A stretch of 64,000 bases of DNA, taken from contig JAFURT010000023.1 of NCBI GenBank assembly GCA_017471765.1, forward strand, positions 33,765 to 97,764, written 5' to 3'. Below, piece after piece: positions 45,472 through 54,654 of this stretch (position 1 is its first letter; each line of letters begins with the position of its first letter). Below the pieces are notes generated by a model. The model worked only from the letters and a program-made list of their open reading frames with translations, had not been told where the DNA came from and did no database searches. Made by a program: the position numbers and the translations under genes. Source of the DNA: Clostridia bacterium. GTDB lineage: Bacteria; Bacillota; Clostridia; Oscillospirales; Acutalibacteraceae.

Positions 45472-45885
45472 ATGGCTACTTTTGAAGAACTGTTGCAGCA
45501 TTATGTAAATCTGGATTACGAGGATCTCGTCGCTACGGCAAAAAAGGCCAGCTTTGAGTTGCTGCCCATGTGTGCCAAGGTGGATGAGCAGAACAAGGGC
45601 TACGTTATGCTGATGAGCATCATCCTGACCGCCATCGGCGCTGACGGCACGCTGACCGCTTTGGAGCGCAAGTTCCTGCGCGATGTGATGGGCCTGGACG
45701 ATGAGGGCGTGTCCAAATTCATTAAGCTGTATGACAGCAGCATGGTGGAGCTGGTGGACAACTTCGCCGACAAGATTTCCCAGGATGTGAAGATCAACGT
45801 CATGACCCTGTGCCTGTGCGTTGTTTCTGTGGATGAGAAGATCTCTCGTGAGGAGACCGCCTTCATCCGTCGCCTGCTGGACTAA
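45472..45885 (+). CDS. TerB-like helical protein
   Basis: A 137-residue all-helical cytoplasmic protein. The acidic metal-site-like segments IGADGTLTALERKFL and SVDEKISREETAFI resemble the two halves of TerB/DjlA-type domains from tellurite-resistance and stress proteins. ATG 45472 was chosen because MATFEELLQHY starts the conserved part. Single-gene unit with promoter and terminator. Confidence 0.7.
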   Translation: MATFEELLQHYVNLDYEDLVATAKKASFELLPMCAKVDEQNKGYVMLMSIILTAIGADGTLTALERKFLRDVMGLDDEGVSKFIKLYDSSMVELVDNFADKISQDVKINVMTLCLCVVSVDEKISREETAFIRRLLD

Positions 45886-45894
45886 GTATTACAT

Positions 45895-45930
45895 AAAAAG
45901 CCGCAGACCGTTTCGGTCTGCGGCTTTTTT
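45895..45930 (+). terminator. terminator after TerB-like gene
   Basis: Hairpin AAAAGCCGCAGACCG-TTT-CGGTCTGCGGCTTTT with a T run, ten bases after the stop. Confidence 0.95.
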
Positions 45931-45978
45931 GCGTCATAGGGAGGTATCTGCGCTCTTTACAAAATTTGAAAAAGGGGC

Positions 45979-46007
45979 TTGACAAAACTGTTTACATGTT
46001 GTAGACT
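45979..46007 (+). promoter_or_regulatory. promoter with BlaI-type operator
   Basis: TTGACA (45979-45984) and TAGACT (46002-46007), 17 bases apart. TACA-TGT-TGTA (45993-46003), an inverted repeat like the BlaI/MecI boxes, lies between them and overlaps the -10; a second half-site-like GTAGAC is at ~46025. Self-repression by the next gene is inferred. Confidence 0.7.
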
Positions 46008-46044
46008 AAAGCTGACGACAATAAGTAGACAAGGAGGCGTAAGT

Positions 46045-46407
46045 ATGCATGAATGGCGATTAGGGGTAGTCGAGTCCCGCTTTGCAGACATTGTGTGGCA
46101 ACACGCACCGCTGACCACCGCTCGGCTGGTAAGCCTGTGCGCTGAGGAGCTGGATTGGAAGCGGACGACCACCTATACGGTGCTGAAGCGGTTTATCGAC
46201 CGAGGTATTTTCCGCAATGAGGGGGGTACTGTGACGGTGTGCATCTCCCGGGAGGATTTTTATACCCGGCAGACTCACGAGTTTGTAGAGCAGTCTTTTG
46301 CCGGGTCGTTGCCGGCCTTTTTGGCGGCGTTTACAGCCGGTAAGTCGCTGACCGCTGAGGAGGTAGCCGATATTCGACGGCTTATTGACAGCTGTGGGGA
46401 GGGATAA
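46045..46407 (+). CDS. BlaI/MecI-family transcriptional repressor
   Basis: A 120-residue winged-helix repressor (VESRFADIVWQHAPLTTARLV then the recognition helix in TTTYTVLKRFIDRG) with a helical dimerisation tail. Family members are inactivated through cleavage triggered by a BlaR1-type M56 protease; such a gene follows after two bases. ATG 46045 has AAGGAGG upstream. Confidence 0.92.
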   Translation: MHEWRLGVVESRFADIVWQHAPLTTARLVSLCAEELDWKRTTTYTVLKRFIDRGIFRNEGGTVTVCISREDFYTRQTHEFVEQSFAGSLPAFLAAFTAGKSLTAEEVADIRRLIDSCGEG

Positions 46408-46409
46408 CC

Positions 46410-49400
46410 ATGGAGACGGTGTTTTTGCGCCTGGTGAATATGAGTCTGGCCGCCGACTGGCTGGTGCTGGCGGTGGTGGCGGTGCGTCTGCTGTTTAAAA
46501 AGGCACCAAAATGGCTTCATTGTTTGCTGTGGGCACTGGTGGCGGTGCGCCTTGTGTGCCCCTTTACGGTGGAAAGTCTATTCAGCCTGCTTCCCAGTGC
46601 CCAGCCGATTCCGGATTCCTTTATCACCGCGGCTGACCCCACTGTGGATACCGGCATGTCGCTGGTGGACGGCTGGGTAAACGCCGGGCTGTCCGGAAGC
46701 CTGTCCACCTCACCGGAGAATAGCGTAAATAAGACGCAAGTGCTGGCCTTTGTGGCAACAGGGCTGTGGGCGGTTGGGATGGTAGCTATGGCCTTGTATG
46801 CGCTGGTGTCTACCCTGCGTCTGCGCCGCCATGTGCGGGAGAGCATCCCCTATCAGCCGGGGGTACGGTTATGTGATGCCATTTCTGCCCCCTTTATTTT
46901 GGGTGTGTTCCGTCCCTGCGTCTACCTGCCTGCCAACCTGCCCAGGGAGCAGGTGCCCCATGTGTTGGCCCATGAACAGGCCCATTTGCGCCGCTTCGAC
47001 CACTGGTGGAAGCCGCTGGGATGGCTACTGCTCACCGTGTATTGGTTTAACCCTCTGCTGTGGCTGGCCTATATCCTGCTGTGTCGGGATATCGAGCTTG
47101 CCTGTGACGAGAAGGTGATTCGGGAGTTGGCGGCGGATGGTCGAAAGGCCTATTCGGAAGCCTTGCTTGCCTGCAGTGCGCCCCGACGCCTGGTATCTGC
47201 CTGCCCGCTGGCTTTTGGCGAAACCGGTGTAAAGCAGCGGATCAAGTCTATCCTCCACTATAAAAAACCCGCTTTTTGGGTAGTCCTAGCTGCTGGTGTA
47301 GCGTGCGTGGCGGTGGCGGTATGTTTTTTGACCAATCCGCCCTCCACCAAGGTGGACGAGGCACTGGACCGGCTGATTGTGGACACGGTGAAAACGGCCT
47401 ATAAAACCGACAAGGTGGATGACCGGTGCCCCAGCGTGGCGTATACCGTGTTTGGGACAAAAAAGGAAGGAGAGACGGTTACCGTCTATGGGCGGCTGTT
47501 GTACCGGGAATATTCCGTTGACGAAAGAACCGACCTTCATGTGGAGTATAGCAAGCCAACCCCCTTTACACTCACTGCACAGAAGGGGGAGGCTACCTAT
47601 TCTTTGGTGGAATACTGGACACCGCCCAAGGACGACACAGGCTTTGAGGCGGCCATCCGGGAGCGGTTTCCCCGGCGGTATCAGCGCCGGGCGCTGAAAG
47701 CGGATGCCTATGCGGATGCAGCAAACAATGAGGCCGCCTGCCTGGAAATTGCCCGGGGCTATTTCGGCATCGCCGACCGGGAGGACTACACCACCTATCT
47801 GTGCGATGTAAATGGGACAGCCTTTACACTGGAGAGGGAGGGCAACCGCTGTACTTTCACGGCCTCACAGTTGGCCTCCTACCGGTGCGAGGGCACTTAT
47901 AGGATGGATAGCGACCGGGTGACACTGGTGTTTGACAAGATGACACTGGTGTTTGTGCGGGAGGGTGCCGGTCTGGTTTTTGATGCAGAGGCATCGGATG
48001 CTATTCCCAAGGAACTGCACTTCGGCAAGGATTACAGCCTGCCGGATGGCACCCTGTTTCTGGCAAAAGCGGAGACGGTGCCCTCGGACAAGATGACGGT
48101 CACCTACACGAAGCTGACCCATGGGGGCGAAACCGCCTACCATGACCAAAATCTGCCGACCACCGACGGCTGGGCACCTAGCTGGTATATCACGGATAGG
48201 GCGGCGCTGGATAAGCTTGTCAGCCGGTATTCCTTTGCTCCTTTTGACGTGGCGGCGTATGACGAGGCCTTCTTTGCGGAGAAGGCACTGTTCCTTATCT
48301 ACATGCAGGAGGGTAGCGGAGCTGTACGGCACCAGCTGGAGTATATTGCTTACGGCCTGCAAAAAGAGAGCATGCACGCCGTCATCGGCCGGACGCTGGC
48401 CGGCAGCGAGACGGATGACATGAACTACTGGCTGATGGCCGTGAGCATCGACAAGGCGGTTGTAAGCAAGGTGAATACCGTCAGCGTAACATTACGCGAG
48501 CCGGTCAGTGCCCCTTCGGATGATAAGCAACCGGATGCTGCCACGGCCAGCTTCACCGGTAAGGTGTTGGAGGTGATGAAAGGTAGCGGAGATCTGCTGC
48601 TCCGGTGTACCGATGGGACATTTGGCGACCAAGTGGAGGTGCGGCTGGATTCCTTTGCCGGCTGTCTGCCGGCGGTGGGAGATGAGGTGCGGGTCACCTA
48701 TAACGGGACGACGCTGGAGATCTATCCCCCGGTTGTGTACGCCCACAGTATTGTTGTTACCGTCTTTGCCTCGGAGCCGGCCCACTGCGAGGTGGGCTTC
48801 TACGAAAGTTTTGTCAGCGAGAAGGAAATTGGTAAGGCGGTGGCAAAGTATAAGGTGACCTTGACCGGGGAGGATTACCTCCGGGTGAGGGAACTGGTGG
48901 TGACGGGGAAGACGTGGATGTACGATGCCCTCTTGGACCGGTTGCCACTGCAACTTTGTGGGTATTTGGCGTTTGGCGATGGCCGGCAGTATTATGTGGA
49001 TTTGCTTAACCGGCAACTGTACGATGCCAAAAATCAGATGTTGGCTACGCTGACCGAGGAGGATGTAGAATTCCTCAGCCGACATTGCCCATCTGGGGGT
49101 GTGCCGGGCACCGGCACCAGCACTACCGCCACCACCCCTAACGCCTCCAACCCATTCTGGGGCCTTTCTACCCGGGCCGGCAACCCAACCACCGCCCCGA
49201 ACCGGGCACCCAATGCTAAGGGTGTGGTGAACATCGTGGACTGGACTGATATCTATGCACCGGGGCTAGGGGCAATGCAGGAGACCTTCTATGTGGATGA
49301 GCACCATACATACTACTTCACTTGCGTGAAATCCCAGTATATCTTTGTTTATTACGCCGATGACAGCTTTAAGCTTCTCAGGAACGCTTTGGCCGACGGC

Positions 49401-49463
49401 GATGTGACCCCACAGGATATAGCAGAGTTTGGCATCGAATTTTTCGTTAGAAAAACAAAATGA
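46410..49463 (+). CDS. M56/BlaR1-type membrane metalloprotease with large ectodomain
   Basis: A 1017-residue protein. The N-terminal ~315 residues are an M56 domain with several TM helices; the zinc motif HEQAH is at 188-192 and the third ligand glutamate in ELACDEKV. After a TM helix (~290-310) about 700 residues lie outside the cell: several beta-rich modules, a Thr/Asn/Pro-rich linker at ~895-930, and a final ~85-residue module. There is no penicillin-binding sensor domain with an SxxK motif that I can see, so the ligand is not obviously a beta-lactam. Forms a sensor-repressor pair with the upstream BlaI gene. Confidence 0.88.
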   Translation: METVFLRLVNMSLAADWLVLAVVAVRLLFKKAPKWLHCLLWALVAVRLVCPFTVESLFSLLPSAQPIPDSFITAADPTVDTGMSLVDGWVNAGLSGSLSTSPENSVNKTQVLAFVATGLWAVGMVAMALYALVSTLRLRRHVRESIPYQPGVRLCDAISAPFILGVFRPCVYLPANLPREQVPHVLAHEQAHLRRFDHWWKPLGWLLLTVYWFNPLLWLAYILLCRDIELACDEKVIRELAADGRKAYSEALLACSAPRRLVSACPLAFGETGVKQRIKSILHYKKPAFWVVLAAGVACVAVAVCFLTNPPSTKVDEALDRLIVDTVKTAYKTDKVDDRCPSVAYTVFGTKKEGETVTVYGRLLYREYSVDERTDLHVEYSKPTPFTLTAQKGEATYSLVEYWTPPKDDTGFEAAIRERFPRRYQRRALKADAYADAANNEAACLEIARGYFGIADREDYTTYLCDVNGTAFTLEREGNRCTFTASQLASYRCEGTYRMDSDRVTLVFDKMTLVFVREGAGLVFDAEASDAIPKELHFGKDYSLPDGTLFLAKAETVPSDKMTVTYTKLTHGGETAYHDQNLPTTDGWAPSWYITDRAALDKLVSRYSFAPFDVAAYDEAFFAEKALFLIYMQEGSGAVRHQLEYIAYGLQKESMHAVIGRTLAGSETDDMNYWLMAVSIDKAVVSKVNTVSVTLREPVSAPSDDKQPDAATASFTGKVLEVMKGSGDLLLRCTDGTFGDQVEVRLDSFAGCLPAVGDEVRVTYNGTTLEIYPPVVYAHSIVVTVFASEPAHCEVGFYESFVSEKEIGKAVAKYKVTLTGEDYLRVRELVVTGKTWMYDALLDRLPLQLCGYLAFGDGRQYYVDLLNRQLYDAKNQMLATLTEEDVEFLSRHCPSGGVPGTGTSTTATTPNASNPFWGLSTRAGNPTTAPNRAPNAKGVVNIVDWTDIYAPGLGAMQETFYVDEHHTYYFTCVKSQYIFVYYADDSFKLLRNALADGDVTPQDIAEFGIEFFVRKTK

Positions 49464-49467
49464 CAGT

Positions 49468-49511
49468 AAAAGCCCCGTGAAAGGACAGTCAGTCATTTCA
49501 CGGGGCTTTTT
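49468..49511. terminator. bidirectional terminator
   Basis: AAAGCCCCGTGAAA...TTTCACGGGGCTTTT hairpin with A/T runs on both sides, between convergent genes. Confidence 0.9.
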
Positions 49512-49513
49512 GA

Positions 49514-50320
49514 TTACATATCCGGCTCCAGCGTCATCGCTGCCTGGATCATTTCCTCCCACGCTTCCGGGGCAGCCTCTCCGTCAGCGTGGCGGTAGTG
49601 GGCCAGGTATTCCACGTTGCCGTTGGTGCCGTGGATGGGGGATACCGTCAAGCCGGTGACCGACAGGCCGTTTTCGGCGGCACAGAGAAACAGCTCGGTC
49701 AGCAGGGGCGGCAGGGTGGACGCCGGGTCCCGGAGGATGCCGTTTTTGCCCAGTTCCTTGGGCTTGGCCTCAAACTGGGGCTTGATGAGGGTCACCACCT
49801 CGCCGCCCTCTTTCAGAATTCGATGGATAGCCGGGTAGATCTTTTTCAGCGAGATAAAGGACACATCCACCGTCACCATGTCGCAGATGGTGCCCCCCAG
49901 CTGCTCCGGGGTCAGGTTGCGGGCGTTGGTGCGCTCCAGCACCGTCACCCGGTCGTCCGTCCGCAGGCGGTAGTCCAGGATGCCGTAGGCCACATCCACC
50001 GAAAAGACGTGGGCAGCCCCGCTTTGGAGCAGGCAGTCGGTGAAGCCGCCGTTGCTGGCGCCGATATCGCACACCGTCAGCCCGGTGGGGTCTACGGTGA
50101 AATGGGCCAGCGCCCGTTCCAGCTTGTAGCCGGAGCGACTGGCGTATTTTTTCGCCTTTTCCCGCAGGGTGAGCACCGTGTCTGCCGGCAGGGGTGTGCC
50201 CGGCTTGTCCGCCGGTACGTCGCCTATGTAGATCCGCCCCTCCATAATAAGGGCGGTGGCGGTGGGCAGGTCGATGTTTAGCTGGCGTGCGGCCAGTTCG
50301 TCGGTACGCAAGGTTTCCAT
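49514..50320 (-). CDS. tlyA: TlyA-family rRNA 2'-O-methyltransferase
   Basis: A 268-residue protein with an N-terminal S4 RNA-binding domain (~3-60) and an FtsJ-like SAM domain (CDIGASNGGFTDCLLQSGA and ERTNARNL). TlyA proteins methylate ribosomal RNA; the old name hemolysin A is misleading. ATG 50320 follows AAAGGA; the longer frame overlaps the upstream gene. Four bases after the DUF2156 gene on the same strand. Confidence 0.9.
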   Translation of the reverse strand: METLRTDELAARQLNIDLPTATALIMEGRIYIGDVPADKPGTPLPADTVLTLREKAKKYASRSGYKLERALAHFTVDPTGLTVCDIGASNGGFTDCLLQSGAAHVFSVDVAYGILDYRLRTDDRVTVLERTNARNLTPEQLGGTICDMVTVDVSFISLKKIYPAIHRILKEGGEVVTLIKPQFEAKPKELGKNGILRDPASTLPPLLTELFLCAAENGLSVTGLTVSPIHGTNGNVEYLAHYRHADGEAAPEAWEEMIQAAMTLEPDM

Positions 50321-50324
50321 GATT

Positions 50325-51233
50325 TTATCCTTTCTGTGGCGGAATAACCAGATTTTTCTCCAGCATGGTGCAGGGATGGTAGGAACGCTTCGACCGGCGC
50401 AGGCCCTCGTCTCCGGAATCGTCCTCTCGGTTGATGTAGGCAAGCCCCGGGGCGGCGGTGTGGGCGGCATATTCCCGCACCAGCATCTGGTAGATGCCGG
50501 GGTAGCGGAGGTCGCCCTTCTCAGCATGGACGAACAGGGTGTCCCCCAGCACCTCACCCACCGAAAAGCCGGCTACCTCACCGTTCACGGTGATGACACC
50601 GCCGGTCATGGACAGCTTCTCCAGTATCGGCAGAATCTCCATGGTGGCGGTGATGTCCGCCAGCTCGGTGGGGGAGAGCAGTTCCTCCTCCTGCTTGCGG
50701 TGCAGTAACGCCAGCAGAAAATCCTGCACTGCCGCCACGTTGTCGGCGGTGATGGGGGCGTACTGCCAATCCGGAAATTTCTTTATAAACTGGTTGATAT
50801 GATTACGCTGACCGCTGTACCGCCGTCCGGCCATGGTGGCCAGGTCGGTATAGTTGTACAGATAATCGTCGCTGTCGCCGCTGTGGATGACCCGGGTGTC
50901 CGAGCCGTACCGTTCCACCAGCCAGGCGGTATCTGCCGGGGATACGGTGGCAAAGCGCAGAGGCGTGCCGGTGTCGGCACAGTGCTGTTCCAGGGCGGCC
51001 AAGGCGGCCTCCCGGTCACCGGCACCCAGCGGCACGGAAAAATACGGGCGTCTTTCATCACCGCCGGCGGAGATGAGACAGCCGTGGGCGATGGCGTAGC
51101 GGCAGGTATAGTACTCCCGCCACATATAGATGCCTCCCACCGTCCAATCGCAGAACCGGTCGGGACAGACAGCGAAATAGGGGCGGCAGGCGATAGCCGC
51201 CGCCAAGTCGTAGGGATGAAAATCCAAATGCAT
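50325..51233 (-). CDS. DUF2156 (phosphatidylglycerol lysyltransferase C-terminal-like) protein
   Basis: A 302-residue soluble protein made of two GNAT-like folds, resembling the aminoacyl-transfer domain of MprF-type enzymes but without the membrane part. The middle reads YLYNYTDLATMAGRRYSGQRNHINQF (cited in part), a family signature. Substrate unknown. ATG 51233 after AAAGGA was preferred over the upstream TTG. Coupled to tlyA. Confidence 0.82.
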   Translation of the reverse strand: MHLDFHPYDLAAAIACRPYFAVCPDRFCDWTVGGIYMWREYYTCRYAIAHGCLISAGGDERRPYFSVPLGAGDREAALAALEQHCADTGTPLRFATVSPADTAWLVERYGSDTRVIHSGDSDDYLYNYTDLATMAGRRYSGQRNHINQFIKKFPDWQYAPITADNVAAVQDFLLALLHRKQEEELLSPTELADITATMEILPILEKLSMTGGVITVNGEVAGFSVGEVLGDTLFVHAEKGDLRYPGIYQMLVREYAAHTAAPGLAYINREDDSGDEGLRRSKRSYHPCTMLEKNLVIPPQKG

Positions 51234-51302
51234 TCTTCTTCCTTTGTTCAATGTTGTGGTTAGTGTGCTCCAAAAAGCCGCTGTTCCGGCTGGCAGAGTT
51301 TA

Positions 51303-51335
51303 CAAAAAAGCCGCCTGCGTTTACGCAGACGGCCA
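51303..51335 (-). terminator. terminator of the sugar-kinase gene
   Basis: On the minus strand, GCCGTCTGCGT-AA-ACGCAGGCGGC is followed by TTTTTTGTA, directly behind the stop at 51343. Confidence 0.85.
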
Positions 51336-51342
51336 TTGTTGG

Positions 51343-52440
51343 TCAGCCCTGTCGGCAGATATCTGCGATGATGGCCTCCATGGCCGGGGTGGCCGCTTCC
51401 ATTTGCCGTAACAACTCGATTTGGTTGCGGGTGCGAATGAGGTTATGGCCGGGCTTTTTGATCTTGAAGTACAGGTCGCCGTCCAGATAATCTGCCAAAA
51501 ACCGTGCACACAGCTCCAGAGTCATGATGCGGGCGGCGGTAGGGAAGAGAAGCGTCTCCTCCCGGGTCAGGGAATCGGCGGTGGTCTCCAAAAAGCCCCG
51601 GGTGAACTTCTCGAACAGCTCCAGATCGAAATGAATCAGGCTGATATTCTCTTCGTCCTCGCCGGCGGTGTTGGTGCCGGAACGGATGGCATCGCCGTAA
51701 TCGTACAGAGAGGATCCGGGCATAACCGTATCCAGGTCGATGACGCACAGCGGTGCACGGCTTTGGCTGTCAAACAGCACGTTGTTGATCTTAGTGTCGT
51801 TATGAGTGACACGCCAGGGAATGCGGCCGCTGTCCAGGGCTTCCACGATGATGCCGGCTTCCTTTTCCCGCGCCAGGATGAAGTCGATTTCCTTCCGGAC
51901 GGAGTCTGCCCGCCCGGCCTTATTGTTTTCAATAGCCTCGTGAAGAATCCGCATCCGATCCACCGTGTCGTGAAAGTGGGGGATGGTCTCGGTGAGGGTA
52001 TCGGCAGGGAAATCCACCAGGTGCCGCTGAAATTCGCCGAACGCCCGCCCGGCCTGATAGAAGCAGAAGCTATCCTGGATGATGTCGTAGGTGTACGCTC
52101 TGTCTACATAACGATAGGCTCGCCAGAAGCCGCTTTCGTCCTCTACAAAAGGTTCGCCGTCCTTGTTTAACAGGAAATGGAGTACCATGCGGTGGGCATC
52201 GGCACAGCCTACCTGCTTCAGTTTTTGTCCGATATGCTCGGTAACACGGCGGATGTTATCCATCAGGGCACGGGGCTGTTTGAACACATGGGTGTTCAGT
52301 CGTTGCATGATGTAGAACATATCCCCATTGTCATAGAAGTGTAGACGGTAGGTCTGGTTGTTGTTGCCGGTAGAAAGTTCCTCACTGCCGATGTAGGTGC
52401 CGGGTATGCCGAACGCATCGATCAATTTGGTAAAGTTCAT
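51343..52440 (-). CDS. NahK-like sugar 1-kinase (APH-family phosphotransferase)
   Basis: A 365-residue aminoglycoside-phosphotransferase-fold protein. The Brenner motif THNDTKINNVLFD and CVIDLDTVMPGSSLYDYGDAIRSG match N-acetylhexosamine 1-kinases, which phosphorylate GlcNAc or GalNAc at C1 in the lacto-N-biose/galacto-N-biose pathway. ATG 52440 follows AAGGAG. It stands alone with its own promoter and terminator. Galactokinase and a nucleotidyltransferase that could use the product lie 5.5 kb away. Confidence 0.83.
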   Translation of the reverse strand: MNFTKLIDAFGIPGTYIGSEELSTGNNNQTYRLHFYDNGDMFYIMQRLNTHVFKQPRALMDNIRRVTEHIGQKLKQVGCADAHRMVLHFLLNKDGEPFVEDESGFWRAYRYVDRAYTYDIIQDSFCFYQAGRAFGEFQRHLVDFPADTLTETIPHFHDTVDRMRILHEAIENNKAGRADSVRKEIDFILAREKEAGIIVEALDSGRIPWRVTHNDTKINNVLFDSQSRAPLCVIDLDTVMPGSSLYDYGDAIRSGTNTAGEDEENISLIHFDLELFEKFTRGFLETTADSLTREETLLFPTAARIMTLELCARFLADYLDGDLYFKIKKPGHNLIRTRNQIELLRQMEAATPAMEAIIADICRQG

Positions 52441-52487
52441 AATTCTTTCTCCTTGTGCATTCTCTCTATAATCAGAACGCTCCAATT

Positions 52488-52516
52488 ATTTTACCATATT
52501 ATTCCGAGGATGTAAA
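52488..52516 (-). promoter_or_regulatory. promoter of the sugar-kinase gene
   Basis: On the minus strand, TTTACA (52516-52511) and TAAAAT (52493-52488), 17 bases apart. Confidence 0.6.
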
Positions 52517-52583
52517 GCCCGATTTTTATCGGTTGCTTTCGGCGCTGGCAAAAATGCCTGTCCTTATTTTTCCGCCCCCCCTA

Positions 52584-52618
52584 TTTCGGCAAAATCTCCC
52601 CTGAAAGGGGAGTATAAT
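52584..52618 (+). promoter_or_regulatory. putative Spo0A-activated promoter of spoIIGA
   Basis: TTCGGCA (52584-52590), the reverse of the Spo0A-box form TGCCGAA, lies just upstream of the expected -35 position of a -10 TATAAT (52613-52618). No good -35 is visible, as expected for an activator-dependent spoIIG promoter. The -10 is clear; Spo0A control is inference. Confidence 0.5.
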
Positions 52619-52641
52619 GGCCGGGTAAGGATGTGGATACG

Positions 52642-53487
52642 ATGGTGATTTATGCTGATGTACTGCTGGCGCTCAATTGGTGGATTGATTTTCTGCTGTT
52701 GTTAGGGGTGCGCCGGGCACTGGGAGGCGGCGGTGGTCCGTGGCGTGTGGCTTTGGGCAGTTTGGTGGGGGCTTTGAGCAGTTTTGCTCTGTTCCTGCCA
52801 CCACTCCCGGTGTGGTTGTCGATGCTTGTCAAGTTGGCAGCGGCGGCGCTGATGGTGCTGGTGGCTTTTCGCTTCAGGGGGTGGCGTACCTTTTGGCAGA
52901 GAATGCTGTTGCTGTTCGGGTTGTCTGCCGGCCTGGCGGGGCTGTGCGGGGCGCTGTATTTCTTTGTGGCGCCTACCGGCTTCTGCGTGGTGAATGGGGT
53001 AGTGTATTATTCTGTGCCGCCACTGCTGTTGGTAGGGCTGACGGTGGTGTGCTATGGTCTGCTGTGGCTGACAGAAGCATACCTGCGCCGCCGGGCTCCG
53101 GCAGGGAGGGCCTACCGGGTGAGGGTGCACTATGGGGAGCGGGAGGTGACCTTTCCCTGCCTCTATGACAGCGGCAATCATTTGGTTGAGCCCTTTTCCG
53201 GGCGGGCAGTGCTGGTGATGGAGCGTGATGTGGCGGAGGAATTGCTGGATGTTCCCCCCTCGGTAAACGAGTTGCCACCCCACAGCGAGGCCGGATGGCG
53301 GCTGGTGCCCTACGACACCCTGGGCGGCGGTGGGCTGTTGCCTGCATTCACGCCCCGGCGGGTGGTGGTGCACACACCGCAGGGGGAGCGGACACTGCCG
53401 CCTTGTTACATAGCGGTGTGTGACCGGCTTGGCCGGGGTGAATACCGGGGACTGATGGGGAGCGCCCTGGGGGACGAATTGGTTTGA
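52642..53487 (+). CDS. spoIIGA: sporulation sigma-E processing peptidase
   Basis: About 281 residues. Five hydrophobic N-terminal segments (starting [20 protein letters not shown]) are followed by an aspartic-protease domain with the catalytic Asp in [12 protein letters not shown]. It cleaves pro-sigma-E in the mother cell after a forespore signal. It is somewhat shorter than the Bacillus protein (~309). GTG 52633 is another possible start. Seventeen bases before sigE. Confidence 0.9.
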   Translation: MVIYADVLLALNWWIDFLLLLGVRRALGGGGGPWRVALGSLVGALSSFALFLPPLPVWLSMLVKLAAAALMVLVAFRFRGWRTFWQRMLLLFGLSAGLAGLCGALYFFVAPTGFCVVNGVVYYSVPPLLLVGLTVVCYGLLWLTEAYLRRRAPAGRAYRVRVHYGEREVTFPCLYDSGNHLVEPFSGRAVLVMERDVAEELLDVPPSVNELPPHSEAGWRLVPYDTLGGGGLLPAFTPRRVVVHTPQGERTLPPCYIAVCDRLGRGEYRGLMGSALGDELV

Positions 53488-53503
53488 AAGGTGGCAAGGG
53501 GAT

Positions 53504-54214
53504 ATGCTTTACAGGTTGTGGCTGTGGCTGCGGCGGTGGCTGATGCGGCTGTTGGGGGCCGAATCGGTGCATTATATCAATGGAACGGACGTGTTGCCCT
53601 CTCCACTGACCGCTTCGGAGGAGCAGGCGGTGTTGGAGCAGTTAGCGGCGGGGGATGAAAAAGCCCGGGATGTTCTTATTACCCGCAATCTGCGCTTGGT
53701 GGTGTACATAGCCCGGAAGTTTGAAAGCTCCGGGGTGGGGATCGAAGACCTTATTTCTATCGGTACCATCGGACTCATCAAGGCGGTGCGTACGTTTTGT
53801 CCGGAACGGAATATCAAGCTGGCGACGTATTCCTCCCGGTGTATCGAGAATGAGATTCTTATGTATCTGCGGAAAAACAGCCAAAAGCGGAGTGAAATAT
53901 CCATTGATGAGCCGCTGAATGTGGATTGGGACGGCAACGAATTGCTGTTGTCGGATATCCTGGGCAGTGAGGCGGATGTGGTACACCGGGACCTGGAGCA
54001 GGAGGCGGAACGCCAGCAGTTACTGGCGTGTGTAGCCAGACTGTCCCCCCGTGAACAACGCATCATGCATCTGCGTTTCGGCATCTGCGGAGAGAAGGAG
54101 CATACGCAAAAGGAGGTAGCGGATACCTTAGGCATCTCCCAATCCTACATATCCCGGCTGGAAAAGCGGATCATCCGCCGCCTGCGGGAAGAACTGGAGC
54201 GGGCAGAGATATAA
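53504..54214 (+). CDS. sigE: sporulation sigma factor sigma-E
   Basis: A 236-residue sigma-70-family factor made as an inactive precursor. The N-terminal ~25 residues ([17 protein letters not shown]) are the hydrophobic/basic pro-sequence removed by SpoIIGA. Region 2 has [14 protein letters not shown]...[19 protein letters not shown]; region 4 has [22 protein letters not shown]. It directs early mother-cell genes. The pair spoIIGA-sigE shows the organism belongs to a spore-forming lineage. Confidence 0.96.
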   Translation: MLYRLWLWLRRWLMRLLGAESVHYINGTDVLPSPLTASEEQAVLEQLAAGDEKARDVLITRNLRLVVYIARKFESSGVGIEDLISIGTIGLIKAVRTFCPERNIKLATYSSRCIENEILMYLRKNSQKRSEISIDEPLNVDWDGNELLLSDILGSEADVVHRDLEQEAERQQLLACVARLSPREQRIMHLRFGICGEKEHTQKEVADTLGISQSYISRLEKRIIRRLREELERAEI

Positions 54215-54215
54215 T

Positions 54216-54253
54216 AAAGGTGGCAAGGCATACGCCTTGCCACCTTTCTCTTT
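54216..54253. terminator. terminator after sigE
   Basis: AAAGGTGGCAAGGC-ATAC-GCCTTGCCACCTTT hairpin, followed by TCTCTTTT, two bases after the stop. Confidence 0.88.
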
Positions 54254-54264
54254 TGGCGGTATGA

Positions 54265-54654
54265 TTAGCCGAGAGGCATTTCATAGCATTTCTCCGGCTC
54301 TTCCCACCCTTTTACGAGGATTGTCACCCGGTCTGTGTCCCAACTGACCTGCCAGTTTTCTCGGAAGAGACCGGCTCCGTCGTTGCTGACGGAAATATGG
54401 AGGATTTCTATGGGGACGGTAGAGCCGGCGGCATATAAAGATATCCGGGCGTCGGCTGAGTCAAAGAAGGCGGGGGCGCCGATCTGCTCCAGCTGTAAGG
54501 TGTACCGTCCGTCGGGGGACACCGCTTTGTCGATAAAGGTGGGCTTTTTGTGGTTGTTCCAATCAAACCACCAAAGTCCTAGTATAGCCAGCAGAAAAAA
54601 CACCACCGCCACCGCCGCCGAAAGGAGGCAAATGAAACGGAAGGGACGTGTCAT
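54265..54654 (-). CDS. small membrane-anchored protein, unknown
   Basis: A 129-residue protein with a basic start, one N-terminal hydrophobic helix (~9-32) and an outside domain of beta strands (SPDGRYTLQLEQIG..., SWDTDRVTILVKG). No family recognised with certainty; it resembles DUF5412-like proteins. ATG 54654 overlaps the stop of the DUF2809 gene by four bases, so it is the third gene of a minus-strand operon. Confidence 0.65.
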   Translation of the reverse strand: MTRPFRFICLLSAAVAVVFFLLAILGLWWFDWNNHKKPTFIDKAVSPDGRYTLQLEQIGAPAFFDSADARISLYAAGSTVPIEILHISVSNDGAGLFRENWQVSWDTDRVTILVKGWEEPEKCYEMPLG

